Assembly: GCA_021827225.1 (NCBI GenBank)
Contig: JAKAXG010000031.1
Location: forward strand, 1 to 14,791
Direction: 5' to 3'
Length of the DNA: 14,791 bases
From: Actinomycetes bacterium
Lineage (GTDB): Bacteria > Actinomycetota > Acidimicrobiia > Acidimicrobiales > Palsa-688
In this document: piece after piece, positions 6,452-14,314 of the stretch
Position numbering within the stretch: position 1 is the first letter of the stretch
How the letters are laid out: every line of letters begins with the position of its first letter
The notes under the pieces: generated by a model
Told to the model about the DNA's origin: nothing
The model's input: the letters and a program-made list of their open reading frames with translations, nothing else
The model's database searches: none
Translations under genes and position numbers: made by a program

Positions 6452-7066
6452 TTGGCTTGGCGGGACCTCACCAGGCGCCAGTCGCTGGTGGTGAAGCCGG
6501 CGTCGTCGCGCGTCGGTCGCAAGGAGCTCGACGCCCACCTGAAGAGCCTGGGAGCCGACGGCACCGTGGCCCGGCAGCTGGACCGCGACGCCGACGCCTC
6601 GCTCGCCTCGGTGACGTCGCTGAGCCCGCTCAGCGCGCCGATGGCGCTCGACTACATGGACCGGGTCGGGCGGCCGGTGCCGACCCTGACCCCGGAGGTC
6701 GGGGCCCAGATCGTCGGGCGCACCTACGTCGCCCATCTCCTGGTCGAGGGGGACCCGGGCCGTTACGGCTCGGCCGACGTGCCGGTCCTCGGGACGCTTC
6801 CCCCGCTGAAGAAGGGGCGCCCACCCCAGGATCTGCTGAGCCGGGTGGTCAAGGCCAGCCGGCGCAGCTTCGCTCCCATCTGCGCGCTCACCCCGGCGGC
6901 GTGGGAGGGCTTCGTGTGGTGCCTGACCAAGAGGGCCCATGACGCCGCCCCGTCCGCCGACGAGCTGATCCCCACCGCCGTGGTGGACGGCATCGCCCGC
7001 TTCGCGTGGGTGCTGCGCCAGGTGGACATCCACTACGGGCTGCAGCCGGAACGCCGGGCCGGCTAG
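6452..7066 (+). CDS. Unrecognised 204-residue protein
   Basis: I do not recognise this family. The protein is soluble, without signal peptide or membrane helices. It has a basic N-terminus (WRDLTRRQSLVVKPASSRVGRKEL), then DADASLASVTSLSPLSAPMALDYMDRVGRP and a proline-rich PVPTLTPEV. A middle part reads GRTYVAHLLVEGDPGRYG, and a basic stretch LKKGRPPQDLLSRVVKASRRSF is followed by a helical, tryptophan-bearing end (W151, W157, W186). Two cysteines, C144 and C157+1 region (VWCLTK), are far apart and form no metal motif. TTG at 6452, 5 bp after the NUDIX stop, is chosen for its GGAG site; GTG at 6488 or 6491 remains possible. It is probably co-transcribed with the NUDIX gene. The stop is shared with the convergent gene on a CTAG. 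The gene is real judging by amino-acid composition and fit to its neighbours. Confidence 0.65.
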   Translation: MAWRDLTRRQSLVVKPASSRVGRKELDAHLKSLGADGTVARQLDRDADASLASVTSLSPLSAPMALDYMDRVGRPVPTLTPEVGAQIVGRTYVAHLLVEGDPGRYGSADVPVLGTLPPLKKGRPPQDLLSRVVKASRRSFAPICALTPAAWEGFVWCLTKRAHDAAPSADELIPTAVVDGIARFAWVLRQVDIHYGLQPERRAG

Positions 7067-7542
7067 CCGCCGGGCTGCAGCTGGGCCAGCAGCGCGGCCA
7101 CGATCGACACCCCGCCGGAGGTGCGCTCCCACTCGTCGGCGATCGTCTCGTGGTCCACCAGCCCGGACGCGTCGGGCTCGATGCCGAGCGACGCCGCCGC
7201 CGCCGCCACGAGGGTCTGCGGTTCGAGCTCGTCGTCGTAGGCGGCGAAGACCTCCAGCCCGTCCCACAGCTGATCGAGCGGGGCGGCCGGCTCGGCGCCG
7301 GTGCCGAGGGCCAGGGCGGTGGCCGGGAACACGTCGTAGGTCCCCACACCGGCCGGCCGGCGGTACCCGGCCACCGGATGCAGCCGCCACTCCAGGGGGA
7401 TCCCGCCCGGGCCGTCGTCGCGCAACCACACCTGCGAGCCGTTCACGTAGGCGTCGAGGGGCTCCCCGAAGCGCTCGTCGAGAGCCACGACCAGAGCGGG
7501 GGTGGCCCGCCACACCGCGGCGGGGACGAGGCGGCGGGCCAC
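7063..7542 (-). CDS. Unrecognised 159-residue protein, translationally coupled to PAC2
   Basis: I do not recognise this family. The first residues are VARRLVPAAVWRATPALVVALDERFGEPLDAYVNGSQVWLRDD (given here in parts: basic start, hydrophobic stretch, then GEPLDAYVNGSQVWL). A PLEWRLHPVAGY segment follows at about 49-60, TYDVFPATALALG at 68-80, LWDGLEVFAAYDDELEPQTL at about 92-111, and an acidic, helical end with DHETIADEWER. There is no signal peptide and no catalytic motif I can name. The GTG start shares one base with the TAG stop of the PAC2 gene (TAGTG), so the two proteins are probably made in step and may act together. The upstream extension of the frame is only a shadow of PAC2. Its own stop pairs with that of the plus-strand 204-residue gene on a CTAG. 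Function is unknown. Confidence 0.65.
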   Translation of the reverse strand: MARRLVPAAVWRATPALVVALDERFGEPLDAYVNGSQVWLRDDGPGGIPLEWRLHPVAGYRRPAGVGTYDVFPATALALGTGAEPAAPLDQLWDGLEVFAAYDDELEPQTLVAAAAASLGIEPDASGLVDHETIADEWERTSGGVSIVAALLAQLQPGG

Positions 7543-8417
7543 TAGTCCCGGGGATGGTCGCGCAGGAAGCTCTCCACCTCGGCGGCCAGCTCGTCGATGC
7601 TGCCGAGGCGCAGGCCGTCGCCTGCCGACGGCTCCTCCCATTCGGTGTCCTGGGCGTCCTCCAGCTGGGCCACGTAAGCGGCGGCGTCGTCGTCGTCGGC
7701 GACCCGCTCGCTCACCTGCCGCTCGTAGTCCTGGGCGGCGGCCCGCAGCTCCAGCGAGTCGACCGGCGCCCCCAGGAGAGCGGCGGACCGCTCGACCAGG
7801 GCGAGGGCGGCCTTCGGCGAGGGCAGCTGGTGAACGTAGTGGGGGACGGCCGCCCAGAACGACGCCGTGGGGATGCCGGCCCGCCGCAGGGTGTCGTGGA
7901 GCACACCGACGATGCCGGTGGGGCCCTCGTAGGTGGGGGAGCCGAGCCCGAGCCGTTCCGCCAGGTCCTCGTCGTCGGTGGTGCCCGACACCCGCACCGG
8001 CCGGGTGTGGGGGACGTCGGCGAGCAGGGCACCCAGGATCACCGCCAGCTCGGCGCGCACCCGGGTGGCCACCTCGGCGATGGCCGAGGAGAAGGTCCGC
8101 CAGCGCAGCTGCGGCTCCACGCCCCGGATCAGGACCAGGTCGTGACGGGACCCGGGGACCTGGGCTCCGAGCAGCTCGATGTCGGGCCACTCGATCCGGC
8201 GGTGGCCGTCTTCCTGCAGCTTCACCTGCGGTCGGGTGACGGTGAAGTCGTAGAACTCCTCGGCGTCCACCGTGGCGAACCGCTCCGCCTTCCAGGCCTT
8301 GGCCAGATAGCTCAGCGCCAGCGAGGACGCGTCGCCGGCGTCGTTCCAGCCCTCGAAGGCGACGACGAGAAGCGGCCGGCGCAGCTCCGGATCGCGCTCC
8401 CAGCGGACGACATCCAT
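7542..8417 (-). CDS. PAC2-family protein (proteasome assembly chaperone-like, Rv2125-like)
   Basis: A 291-residue cytoplasmic protein of the PAC2 family, named after a eukaryotic proteasome assembly chaperone and common in actinobacteria, where structures exist but function is unproven. Visible marks are PLLVVAFEGWNDAGDA (15-30), the EEFYDFTVTRPQV segment (53-65), HDLVLIRGVEPQLRWRTF (92-109), GALLADVPHTRPV (129-141), EGPTGIVGVLHD (164-175) and SFWAAVPHYVHQLPSPKAALAL (187-208, core fold end). The C-terminal part is acidic (ADDDDAAAYVAQLEDAQDTEWEE region, about 240-262), with a final helix. ATG at 8417 is chosen over longer frames because the family motif starts within 20 residues and TACGGT lies 7 nt upstream. 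It overlaps the next minus-strand gene by 1 bp and is divergent from lhr. A link to proteasome assembly is family naming, not shown here. Confidence 0.9.
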   Translation of the reverse strand: MDVVRWERDPELRRPLLVVAFEGWNDAGDASSLALSYLAKAWKAERFATVDAEEFYDFTVTRPQVKLQEDGHRRIEWPDIELLGAQVPGSRHDLVLIRGVEPQLRWRTFSSAIAEVATRVRAELAVILGALLADVPHTRPVRVSGTTDDEDLAERLGLGSPTYEGPTGIVGVLHDTLRRAGIPTASFWAAVPHYVHQLPSPKAALALVERSAALLGAPVDSLELRAAAQDYERQVSERVADDDDAAAYVAQLEDAQDTEWEEPSAGDGLRLGSIDELAAEVESFLRDHPRD

Positions 8418-8424
8418 GCCCAGC

Positions 8425-8430
8425 ACCGTA
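8425..8430 (-). promoter_or_regulatory. Candidate leaderless -10 box for the PAC2 gene
   Basis: Read on the minus strand this is TACGGT (TANNNT), 7 nt before the ATG, with no Shine-Dalgarno between. The -35 region holds only a weak TGCGTT at 17 bp spacing. Confidence 0.5.
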
Positions 8431-8471
8431 TCTCGCAAGGTCCGGTTAACGCAGTTGTCCCACGTCACTCG

Positions 8472-8477
8472 TACCCT
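8472..8477 (+). promoter_or_regulatory. Candidate leaderless -10 box for lhr
   Basis: TACCCT (TANNNT) ends 7 nt before the GTG at 8485. No convincing -35 at normal spacing; TTGTCC at 8455-8460 is too close. The palindrome GTTAAC (8445-8450) lies between this box and the divergent PAC2 promoter. Confidence 0.5.
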
Positions 8478-8484
8478 TCCGGGT

Positions 8485-11400
8485 GTGGAATTCTCCGCTC
8501 CGACCCGGGCCTGGTTCGAAGGGGCCTTCCCCGGCCCGACCGACGCCCAGAGCCGGGGCTGGGAGGCCATCGGCCGCGGCGAGCACACCCTGATCCTCGC
8601 CCCGACCGGGTCGGGCAAGACGCTGGCCGCGTTCCTGTGGGCGCTGGACCGGCTGCTCACCGGGCAGCCCGGGGACGGCTGCCGGGTGCTGTACGTGAGC
8701 CCGCTCAAGGCCCTCACCTACGACGTGGCCCGCAACCTGCGGTCCCCCCTGGCCGGCATCGCCCGCCAGGCCGCCCGCATGGGCCTCGAGCTGCCGCAGA
8801 TCCGCATCGCCACCAGGACCGGTGACACACCGGCGGAGGAGCGCCGGGCCATGGCCCGGCGCCCCCCGGACATCCTGATCACCACCCCCGAGTCGCTGTA
8901 CCTGCTCCTCACCTCGAAGGCGGCGTCCCTGCTGTCGAAGGTGGAGCACGTCATCGTCGACGAGATCCACGCCGTCGCCTCCACCAAGCGGGGCAGCCAC
9001 CTGGCCCTGTCGTTGGAGCGCCTGGAGGAGCTCACCGCCCGGCCCCCGCAGCGCATCGGGTTGTCGGCGACGCAGCGGCCGCTGGAGGAGCTGGCCCGCT
9101 TCCTCGGCGGGCAGGCCCCCGGCCCCGCCGGCCGGCCGCTGCCCCGGCCGGTGACCATCGTCGACGCCGGGGTGCGCAAGCCGCTCGAGCTGAGCGTGGT
9201 GGTACCGGTCGAGGACATGGGCGACCTCAGCCGCCCGACCGGGCCCGGCGAGGGGCCGGCCCCGACCGGCTCACCTTCGATCTGGCCGGCCGTCTACCCC
9301 CAGCTGCTGGAGCTGATCCGGGCGCACCGGTCCACCCTCATCTTCGTCAACTCCAGGCGCCTGGCCGAACGGCTGGCCGCCCGGCTCAACGAGCTGGCCG
9401 TCGAGGACGACACCTTCGCCGCCGGCGGGTCCGCCTACATGGGAGCCGGCGCCCCGGCGGAGCTGGTACGGGCCCACCACGGGTCCATCGCCAGAGAGCA
9501 GCGGGTGGAGATCGAGGACGCCCTCAAGGCCGGCACCCTGCCCGCCCTGGTCGCCACCTCCAGCCTGGAGCTGGGCATCGACATGGGGGCGGTGGACCTG
9601 GTAATCCAGGTGGAGGCCCCCACCTCGGTGTCGTCGGGCCTGCAGCGCATCGGCCGAGCCGGCCACCAGGTGGGGGAGCCCTCGAAGGGGCGCATCTTCC
9701 CGAAGTTCCGCCACGACCTGCTGGTGGCGGCGGCGGTGGCGGAGCGGATGCAGGCCGGCCTGGTCGAGGAGACCAGGGTGCCCCGCAACCCGCTGGACGT
9801 GCTGGCGCAGCAGGTCGTGGCCGCGGTGGCGGCCGCTGACGGGGCGGTGCCGGTGGAGCGCATCGCCGCCCTGGTGAGGCGGGCCTACCCCTACGCCGAC
9901 CTCCCCGACGACGCCTTCCACGCGGTGCTGGACATGCTGGCCGGCCGCTACCCGAGCGACGAGTACGCCGACCTGAGGCCGCGCCTGGTGTGGGACCGGG
10001 TGGGCGCCACCCTGGAGGCCCGCCCCGGCGCCCGGATGCTGGCGGTGACGTCCGGGGGCACCATCCCCGACCGGGGCCTGTACGGGGTCTTCACCCCCGA
10101 GGGCAGCCGGGTGGGGGAGCTCGACGAGGAGATGGTCTACGAGTCGAGGGTGGGCGAGACGTTCCTGCTGGGGGCGACCACCTGGCGGATCCAGGAGATC
10201 ACCCGCGACCGGGTGATCGTGATTCCCGCCCCCGGCGTGCCCGGTAAGATGCCGTTCTGGCACGGCGACAGCGTGGGTCGGCCGTTCGAGCTGGGCGCCG
10301 CCATCGGCCGGTTCACCCGTACCGTCGGTGAGCGCAGCGACACCGACCTGGAGCAGGGTTGCGGGCTCGACCGCCTGGCGGTGCGCAATCTGCGCTCCTA
10401 CATCGACGAGGAGAGGGAGGCGACCGGCGGCCTGGTCCCCACCGACCGCCAGATCGTCGTGGAGCGCTTCCGCGACGAGCTCGGCGACTGGCGGGTGGCC
10501 GTGCTGTCCCCGTTCGGGGCCCGGGTGCACGCCCCGTGGGCGCTGGCCATCGAGACCCGCCTCCGCCAGGAGGCCGACGTCGAGTGCCAGGCCCTCTGGA
10601 GCGACGACGGGATCATCGTCCGCCTGCCCGAGGCGGAGGACGCCCCCCCGCTGGAGTCGATACTCATAGACCCCGAGCAGGTGGAGGAGCTGGTGGTGAC
10701 CGCCCTGGGGGGAGCGGCCCTCTTCGCCGCCCGCTTCCGGGAGAACGCCGCCCGTTCCCTCCTGCTCCCCAGGCGCCGGCCGGGCGCCCGCACCCCGCTG
10801 TGGCAGCTGCGCCAGCGGGCCGCCGACCTGCTGCAGGTGGCCACCCGCCACGGGTCGTTCCCGGTGATCCTCGAGACCTACCGCGAGTGCCTCCAGGACG
10901 TGTTCGACCTGCCAGCCCTGGTCGGGCTGCTCTCCGACGTCCAGGCCCGGCGGGTGCACGTCTCGGAGGTGGAGCTGGCCGACCCGTCGCCGTTCGCCAG
11001 CGGCCTGGTGTTCGCCTACGTGGCGCAGTTCATGTACGAGGGCGACGCCCCTCTCGCCGAGCGGCGGGCCCAGGCGCTGACCCTGGACCGGCGCATGCTG
11101 GCCGACCTGCTGGGCACCGACGAGCTGCGGGACCTGCTCGACGCCGGGGTGATGGAGCAGCTCGAGGCCGAGCTTCAGGGCCTGGCCGAGGAGCGGCGGG
11201 CGGCGACCGTGGAGGCGGTGGCCGACCTCCTCCGGCGGGTCGGGGACCTGACCGCCGGCGAGCTGGCCGACCGCTGCGCCTCCCCGGCCCTGGCCGCCGA
11301 GGCCGCCGACGCCCTGGTCGCCGCCCGGCGGGCGGTGATGCTGCGCGTCGCCGGCCAGGACCGCCTGGTGGCCGCCGAGGACGCCGCCCGCTACCGGGAC

Positions 11401-12987
11401 GGGCTCGGGGTGGCCCTGCCCCCCGGGCTGCCCGAGTCGCTCCTGGACGCGGTGCCCGACGGGCTCCTGCAGATCCTCCGCCGCTGGGCCCGGACCCACG
11501 GGCCTTTCGTCCCCGGGGCGCCGGCGGCCCGCTTCGGGCTCGGTCCGGCCGAGGTGACGGCGGTGCTGGAGCGCCTGGCCGGCGATGACCGGCTGGTCAA
11601 GGGGGCTTTCCGGCCCGGGGGCGAGGGTCGGGAGGAATGGTGCGACACCGATGTGCTCCGCATCCTGCGCCAGCGGTCCCTGGCCGCGCTGCGCAAGGAG
11701 GTGGAGCCGGCCGAGGCCGCCACCCTGGCCCGTTTCCTGCCGGCCTGGCACGGGGTGGCGGCCGCCGGGTCCGGCCCCGAATCGGGGGGCCTCGACCGCC
11801 TGGTCGAGGTGGTGGGCCAGCTCGAGGGGCTGGCCCTGCCGGCCAGCGTGATGGAGGCCGACATCCTGGCGGCGCGGGTCAAGGGGTACGAGCCGCGCCT
11901 CCTCGACGAGTTGCTGGTGGGCGGGGAGGTGATGTGGGTCGGGGCCGGCGCCGTCGGCCGCGACGACGGCCGGGTGGTGCTGGCCCGCCGGGACCACGCC
12001 GGGCTGCTCCTGCCCCGCCTGGGCTTCACCGGGGAGCCGGCGACCGGGCTGGACGGCGACGTGCACGACCACATCCGCCACACCCTCGCGGCCAGGGGGG
12101 CGTGCTTCTTCCGGGAGCTGGGCCGCCCGGCGACCAGCGACCTGGAGCTGCTGGAGGCGCTGTGGGATCTGGTCTGGGCCGGCGAGGTGACCTGCGACGG
12201 GTTCGCCGCGCTGCGGGCGACGGTCGGCCCGGCCGGCCGCACCGGCGGCCGGCGGCCCGCCGGGCGCGCCGCCGGCGGCCTGCCCGGTCGCGGCCTGCGC
12301 CCCCGCCCGGGTTCGCTCCGTGTCGCCGCCCCGCCCCGGGGACAGGGGCGCTGGTCGCTGGTATCCCGGGAGCTGGGGCCGGCGGCGGCCGGCGGCCGGG
12401 CCGAGGCCGAGGCGGCGGTGGCGGTGGCGTCGGCGCTGCTGGAGCGCCACGGTGTCCTTACCCGCGACGCCGTCCGCTGGGAGGCGGTCCCCGGCGGGTT
12501 CGCCGGGATCTACCCCGTCCTGCGGACCCTGGAGGAATCCGGCCGGATCCGCCGGGGCTACTTCCTGGCCGGCATGGGCGGGGCGCAGTTCGCCGTCCCC
12601 GGGGCGGTCGACCGGCTGCGTGCGGAGGCCCGCCGCGACGACGGCCGGCCCGGCCAGGTCCAGGTGCTGGCCGCCACCGACCCGGCCAACCCGTTCGGCG
12701 CCGCGCTGGCCTGGCCGGTCAAGGGCCCCACCCGGGTGCCCGGGGCGTTCGTCGTCCTGGTCGACGGCGTGGCCAGCCTGTTCGTGGAGCGGGGCGGCAA
12801 GGGGCTGGTCCCCCTGCGGGAGCTGGACGGCTCCTGGGAGCAGGCGGCCGTCGAGGCCGTCGCCGCGATGGTTGGATCAGGGCGGTGGCGGCGGCTGGTC
12901 CTCCAGCGCTACCCGGAGGAGATGGCCGCCGCGCTCGAGGGGGTCGGGTTCATACCCGGCCCCAAGGGCCTGGTCCGCTACGCCTGA
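8485..12987 (+). CDS. lhr: Lhr-type ATP-dependent 3'-5' helicase, full length
   Basis: This 1500-residue protein is a superfamily 2 helicase of the Lhr family, which translocates 3' to 5' on single-stranded DNA, unwinds DNA and RNA:DNA duplexes, and belongs to DNA repair in mycobacteria. Motif I (Walker A) APTGSGKT lies at 39-46, motif Ia at YVSPLKAL, motif II DEIH at 159-162, and motif III SATQ at 194-197. Motif IV TLIFVNSRR is at about 284-292, then HHGS (331-334), motif V TSSLELGIDMG (358-368) and motif VI QRIGRAGHQ (387-395). The rest holds the winged-helix and Lhr-specific core, then the long C-terminal region that in known Lhr contains several winged helices and an AlkZ-like barrel. Residues about 1249-1289 form an Arg/Gly/Pro-rich linker. 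Length matches the mycobacterial and E. coli full-length proteins. GTG at 8485 is chosen for the TACCCT box 7 nt upstream and because SAPTRAWFEGAF is the usual beginning. Confidence 0.95.
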   Translation: MEFSAPTRAWFEGAFPGPTDAQSRGWEAIGRGEHTLILAPTGSGKTLAAFLWALDRLLTGQPGDGCRVLYVSPLKALTYDVARNLRSPLAGIARQAARMGLELPQIRIATRTGDTPAEERRAMARRPPDILITTPESLYLLLTSKAASLLSKVEHVIVDEIHAVASTKRGSHLALSLERLEELTARPPQRIGLSATQRPLEELARFLGGQAPGPAGRPLPRPVTIVDAGVRKPLELSVVVPVEDMGDLSRPTGPGEGPAPTGSPSIWPAVYPQLLELIRAHRSTLIFVNSRRLAERLAARLNELAVEDDTFAAGGSAYMGAGAPAELVRAHHGSIAREQRVEIEDALKAGTLPALVATSSLELGIDMGAVDLVIQVEAPTSVSSGLQRIGRAGHQVGEPSKGRIFPKFRHDLLVAAAVAERMQAGLVEETRVPRNPLDVLAQQVVAAVAAADGAVPVERIAALVRRAYPYADLPDDAFHAVLDMLAGRYPSDEYADLRPRLVWDRVGATLEARPGARMLAVTSGGTIPDRGLYGVFTPEGSRVGELDEEMVYESRVGETFLLGATTWRIQEITRDRVIVIPAPGVPGKMPFWHGDSVGRPFELGAAIGRFTRTVGERSDTDLEQGCGLDRLAVRNLRSYIDEEREATGGLVPTDRQIVVERFRDELGDWRVAVLSPFGARVHAPWALAIETRLRQEADVECQALWSDDGIIVRLPEAEDAPPLESILIDPEQVEELVVTALGGAALFAARFRENAARSLLLPRRRPGARTPLWQLRQRAADLLQVATRHGSFPVILETYRECLQDVFDLPALVGLLSDVQARRVHVSEVELADPSPFASGLVFAYVAQFMYEGDAPLAERRAQALTLDRRMLADLLGTDELRDLLDAGVMEQLEAELQGLAEERRAATVEAVADLLRRVGDLTAGELADRCASPALAAEAADALVAARRAVMLRVAGQDRLVAAEDAARYRDGLGVALPPGLPESLLDAVPDGLLQILRRWARTHGPFVPGAPAARFGLGPAEVTAVLERLAGDDRLVKGAFRPGGEGREEWCDTDVLRILRQRSLAALRKEVEPAEAATLARFLPAWHGVAAAGSGPESGGLDRLVEVVGQLEGLALPASVMEADILAARVKGYEPRLLDELLVGGEVMWVGAGAVGRDDGRVVLARRDHAGLLLPRLGFTGEPATGLDGDVHDHIRHTLAARGACFFRELGRPATSDLELLEALWDLVWAGEVTCDGFAALRATVGPAGRTGGRRPAGRAAGGLPGRGLRPRPGSLRVAAPPRGQGRWSLVSRELGPAAAGGRAEAEAAVAVASALLERHGVLTRDAVRWEAVPGGFAGIYPVLRTLEESGRIRRGYFLAGMGGAQFAVPGAVDRLRAEARRDDGRPGQVQVLAATDPANPFGAALAWPVKGPTRVPGAFVVLVDGVASLFVERGGKGLVPLRELDGSWEQAAVEAVAAMVGSGRWRRLVLQRYPEEMAAALEGVGFIPGPKGLVRYA

Positions 12988-12989
12988 AC

Positions 12990-13005
12990 CCCGGGCCGGC
13001 CCGGG
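12990..13005. repeat. 16-bp perfect GC palindrome between lhr and the MFS gene
   Basis: CCCGGGCCGGCCCGGG is its own reverse complement and begins 3 bp after the lhr stop. As RNA it could fold into a GC hairpin without a U-tract, so it could be a non-canonical terminator for lhr, an operator, or both. A second inverted repeat, CGGGT/ACCCG (13002-13006 and 13013-13017), uses its last bases and puts part of the downstream -10 box in the loop, so the two folds exclude each other. Confidence 0.5.
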
Positions 13006-13011
13006 TAGCCT
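13006..13011 (+). promoter_or_regulatory. Candidate leaderless -10 box for the MFS gene
   Basis: TAGCCT (TANNNT) ends 8 nt before the GTG at 13020. The -35 region would fall on or beside the lhr stop and the palindrome. Confidence 0.45.
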
Positions 13012-13019
13012 GACCCGCC

Positions 13020-14288
13020 GTGCCCGGACGGCGGTCAAAGGTCGAGCGGCGGCTTCTCGTGGACGTGGCGCCGCTCAGACACTCGAGGGACTTCCGGCTG
13101 CTCTTCTCCGGGCAGCTGGTCTCGACGCTCGGCACCCAGCTCACGGCGGTGGCCGTCCCCTACCAGGTGTACCGCCTCACCCACTCGTCCCTCGACGTGG
13201 GGCTGGTGAGCCTGGCCCAGCTGGTCCCGCTGCTGGTCTGCTCCCTCGCCGGCGGGGTGCTGGCCGACAGCCACGACCGCCGCCGGGTGCTGATGGCCAC
13301 CGAGCTGCTCATGGCCCTGAGCAGCACCGGCCTGGCCGTCAACTCCAGCCTCCGCCACCCGCAGCTGTGGCCGCTGTTCGTGTTCACGGCGGCGTCCGGT
13401 GGGCTGGCCGGCCTGGACCGGCCGGCGTTCAACGCCGCCGTTCCCCGGCTGGTGCCGACGAGGGACCTGGCCGCCGCGTACGCCCTGTGGCAGGTGCAGT
13501 TCCAGATCGGCATCGTCGTGGGTCCGGCGGTGGCCGGCCTCGTCCTGGCCGGCGGGGGAGCGGCCACCGTCTACTGGCTGGACGTGGCCAGCTTCGTGGT
13601 GTCGTTCGTATCGGTGACGCTCCAGCGGCCGCAGCCGCCGGCGGAGGGCGCCCCCCGGCCGGGCTGGCGCTCGGTCGGCGAGGGGTTCTCCTACCTGCGG
13701 GGCCGCCAGGTCATCCAGGGGGTCTACCTGCTCGACATCGACGCCATGGTGTTCGGCATGCCCAGGGCGCTGTTCCCGGCGCTGGGGCTCAACTTCTTCC
13801 ACGGCGGAGCCAGCGCCGTCGGGTTCCTCTACGCCGCGCCCGGCGCCGGAGCCCTGGTGGGGGCGCTGACGACCGGCTGGGTGGCGAACGTGCGCCGGCA
13901 GGGGCGGGCGGTGATCATCGCCGTGGTCATGTGGGGGGCGGCCATCGCCGTGTTCGGCCTGGTCCACGTCCTGTGGGTGGCGCTGGTCCTTCTCGCCGCG
14001 GCCGGCTGGGCCGACGTGCTGTCGGCCGTGTTCCGCAACACCATCCTGCAGATGGCCGTGCCCGACTCGCTCCGGGGACGCCTGTCGGCCATCCAGATAT
14101 CGGTCGTCCAGGGCGGCCCCCGCCTCGGCGACCTGGAGTCGGGGTCGGTCGCCGACGTGTTCGGCACGACGTTCTCGGTCGTCTCCGGGGGGGTGGCCTG
14201 CGTCGCCGGCGCCCTCCTGCTGGCCCTGGCCCTGCCCGGCTTCCGCAGGCAGGACGCCCACCGGGCGCTCGCCGCCGAAGGGCGGTAG
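13020..14288 (+). CDS. MFS exporter, EntS-like (MFS_3 family)
   Basis: A 422-residue major facilitator superfamily transporter in the cytoplasmic membrane, with about 10-12 hydrophobic segments from residue 27 to 410. The N-terminal LRHSRDFRLLFSGQLVSTLG and the loop GVLADSHDRRRVL (79-91), a variant of MFS motif A after the second helix, are typical of the enterobactin-exporter-like group. So are DRPAFNAAVPRLVP (about 137-150), the QVQFQIGIVVGPAVAGLV helix, and AVPDSLRGRLSAIQI in the second half. The GTG start lies 8 nt after TAGCCT in a 32-bp gap behind lhr. Members export siderophores, drugs or unknown compounds using proton motive force; neighbours give no hint of the substrate, and no siderophore genes are in the window. 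Confidence 0.9.
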   Translation: MPGRRSKVERRLLVDVAPLRHSRDFRLLFSGQLVSTLGTQLTAVAVPYQVYRLTHSSLDVGLVSLAQLVPLLVCSLAGGVLADSHDRRRVLMATELLMALSSTGLAVNSSLRHPQLWPLFVFTAASGGLAGLDRPAFNAAVPRLVPTRDLAAAYALWQVQFQIGIVVGPAVAGLVLAGGGAATVYWLDVASFVVSFVSVTLQRPQPPAEGAPRPGWRSVGEGFSYLRGRQVIQGVYLLDIDAMVFGMPRALFPALGLNFFHGGASAVGFLYAAPGAGALVGALTTGWVANVRRQGRAVIIAVVMWGAAIAVFGLVHVLWVALVLLAAAGWADVLSAVFRNTILQMAVPDSLRGRLSAIQISVVQGGPRLGDLESGSVADVFGTTFSVVSGGVACVAGALLLALALPGFRRQDAHRALAAEGR

Positions 14289-14301
14289 CGCCGGCTACCG
14301 C

Positions 14302-14307
14302 TACAGT
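14302..14307 (+). promoter_or_regulatory. Candidate leaderless -10 box for the GNAT gene
   Basis: TACAGT ends 7 nt before the GTG at 14315, in a 26-bp gap with no Shine-Dalgarno. It is the same hexamer and spacing as before the flavoprotein gene, with CCCGG following in both. Confidence 0.55.
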
Positions 14308-14314
14308 CCCGGCC

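Noticed and set aside
9271..12450. Long open frame of over 1000 codons on the minus strand inside lhr
   Set aside because: Antisense to a clear helicase with all motifs. Its composition (Gly, Pro, His, Gln, Arg, Val) is that of a GC-rich shadow frame, with no recognisable domain.
8485..12987. Helicase as part of an anti-phage defence system
   Set aside because: It has the full-length Lhr architecture and no nuclease, methyltransferase or toxin gene beside it; neighbours are a PAC2 protein and an MFS exporter.
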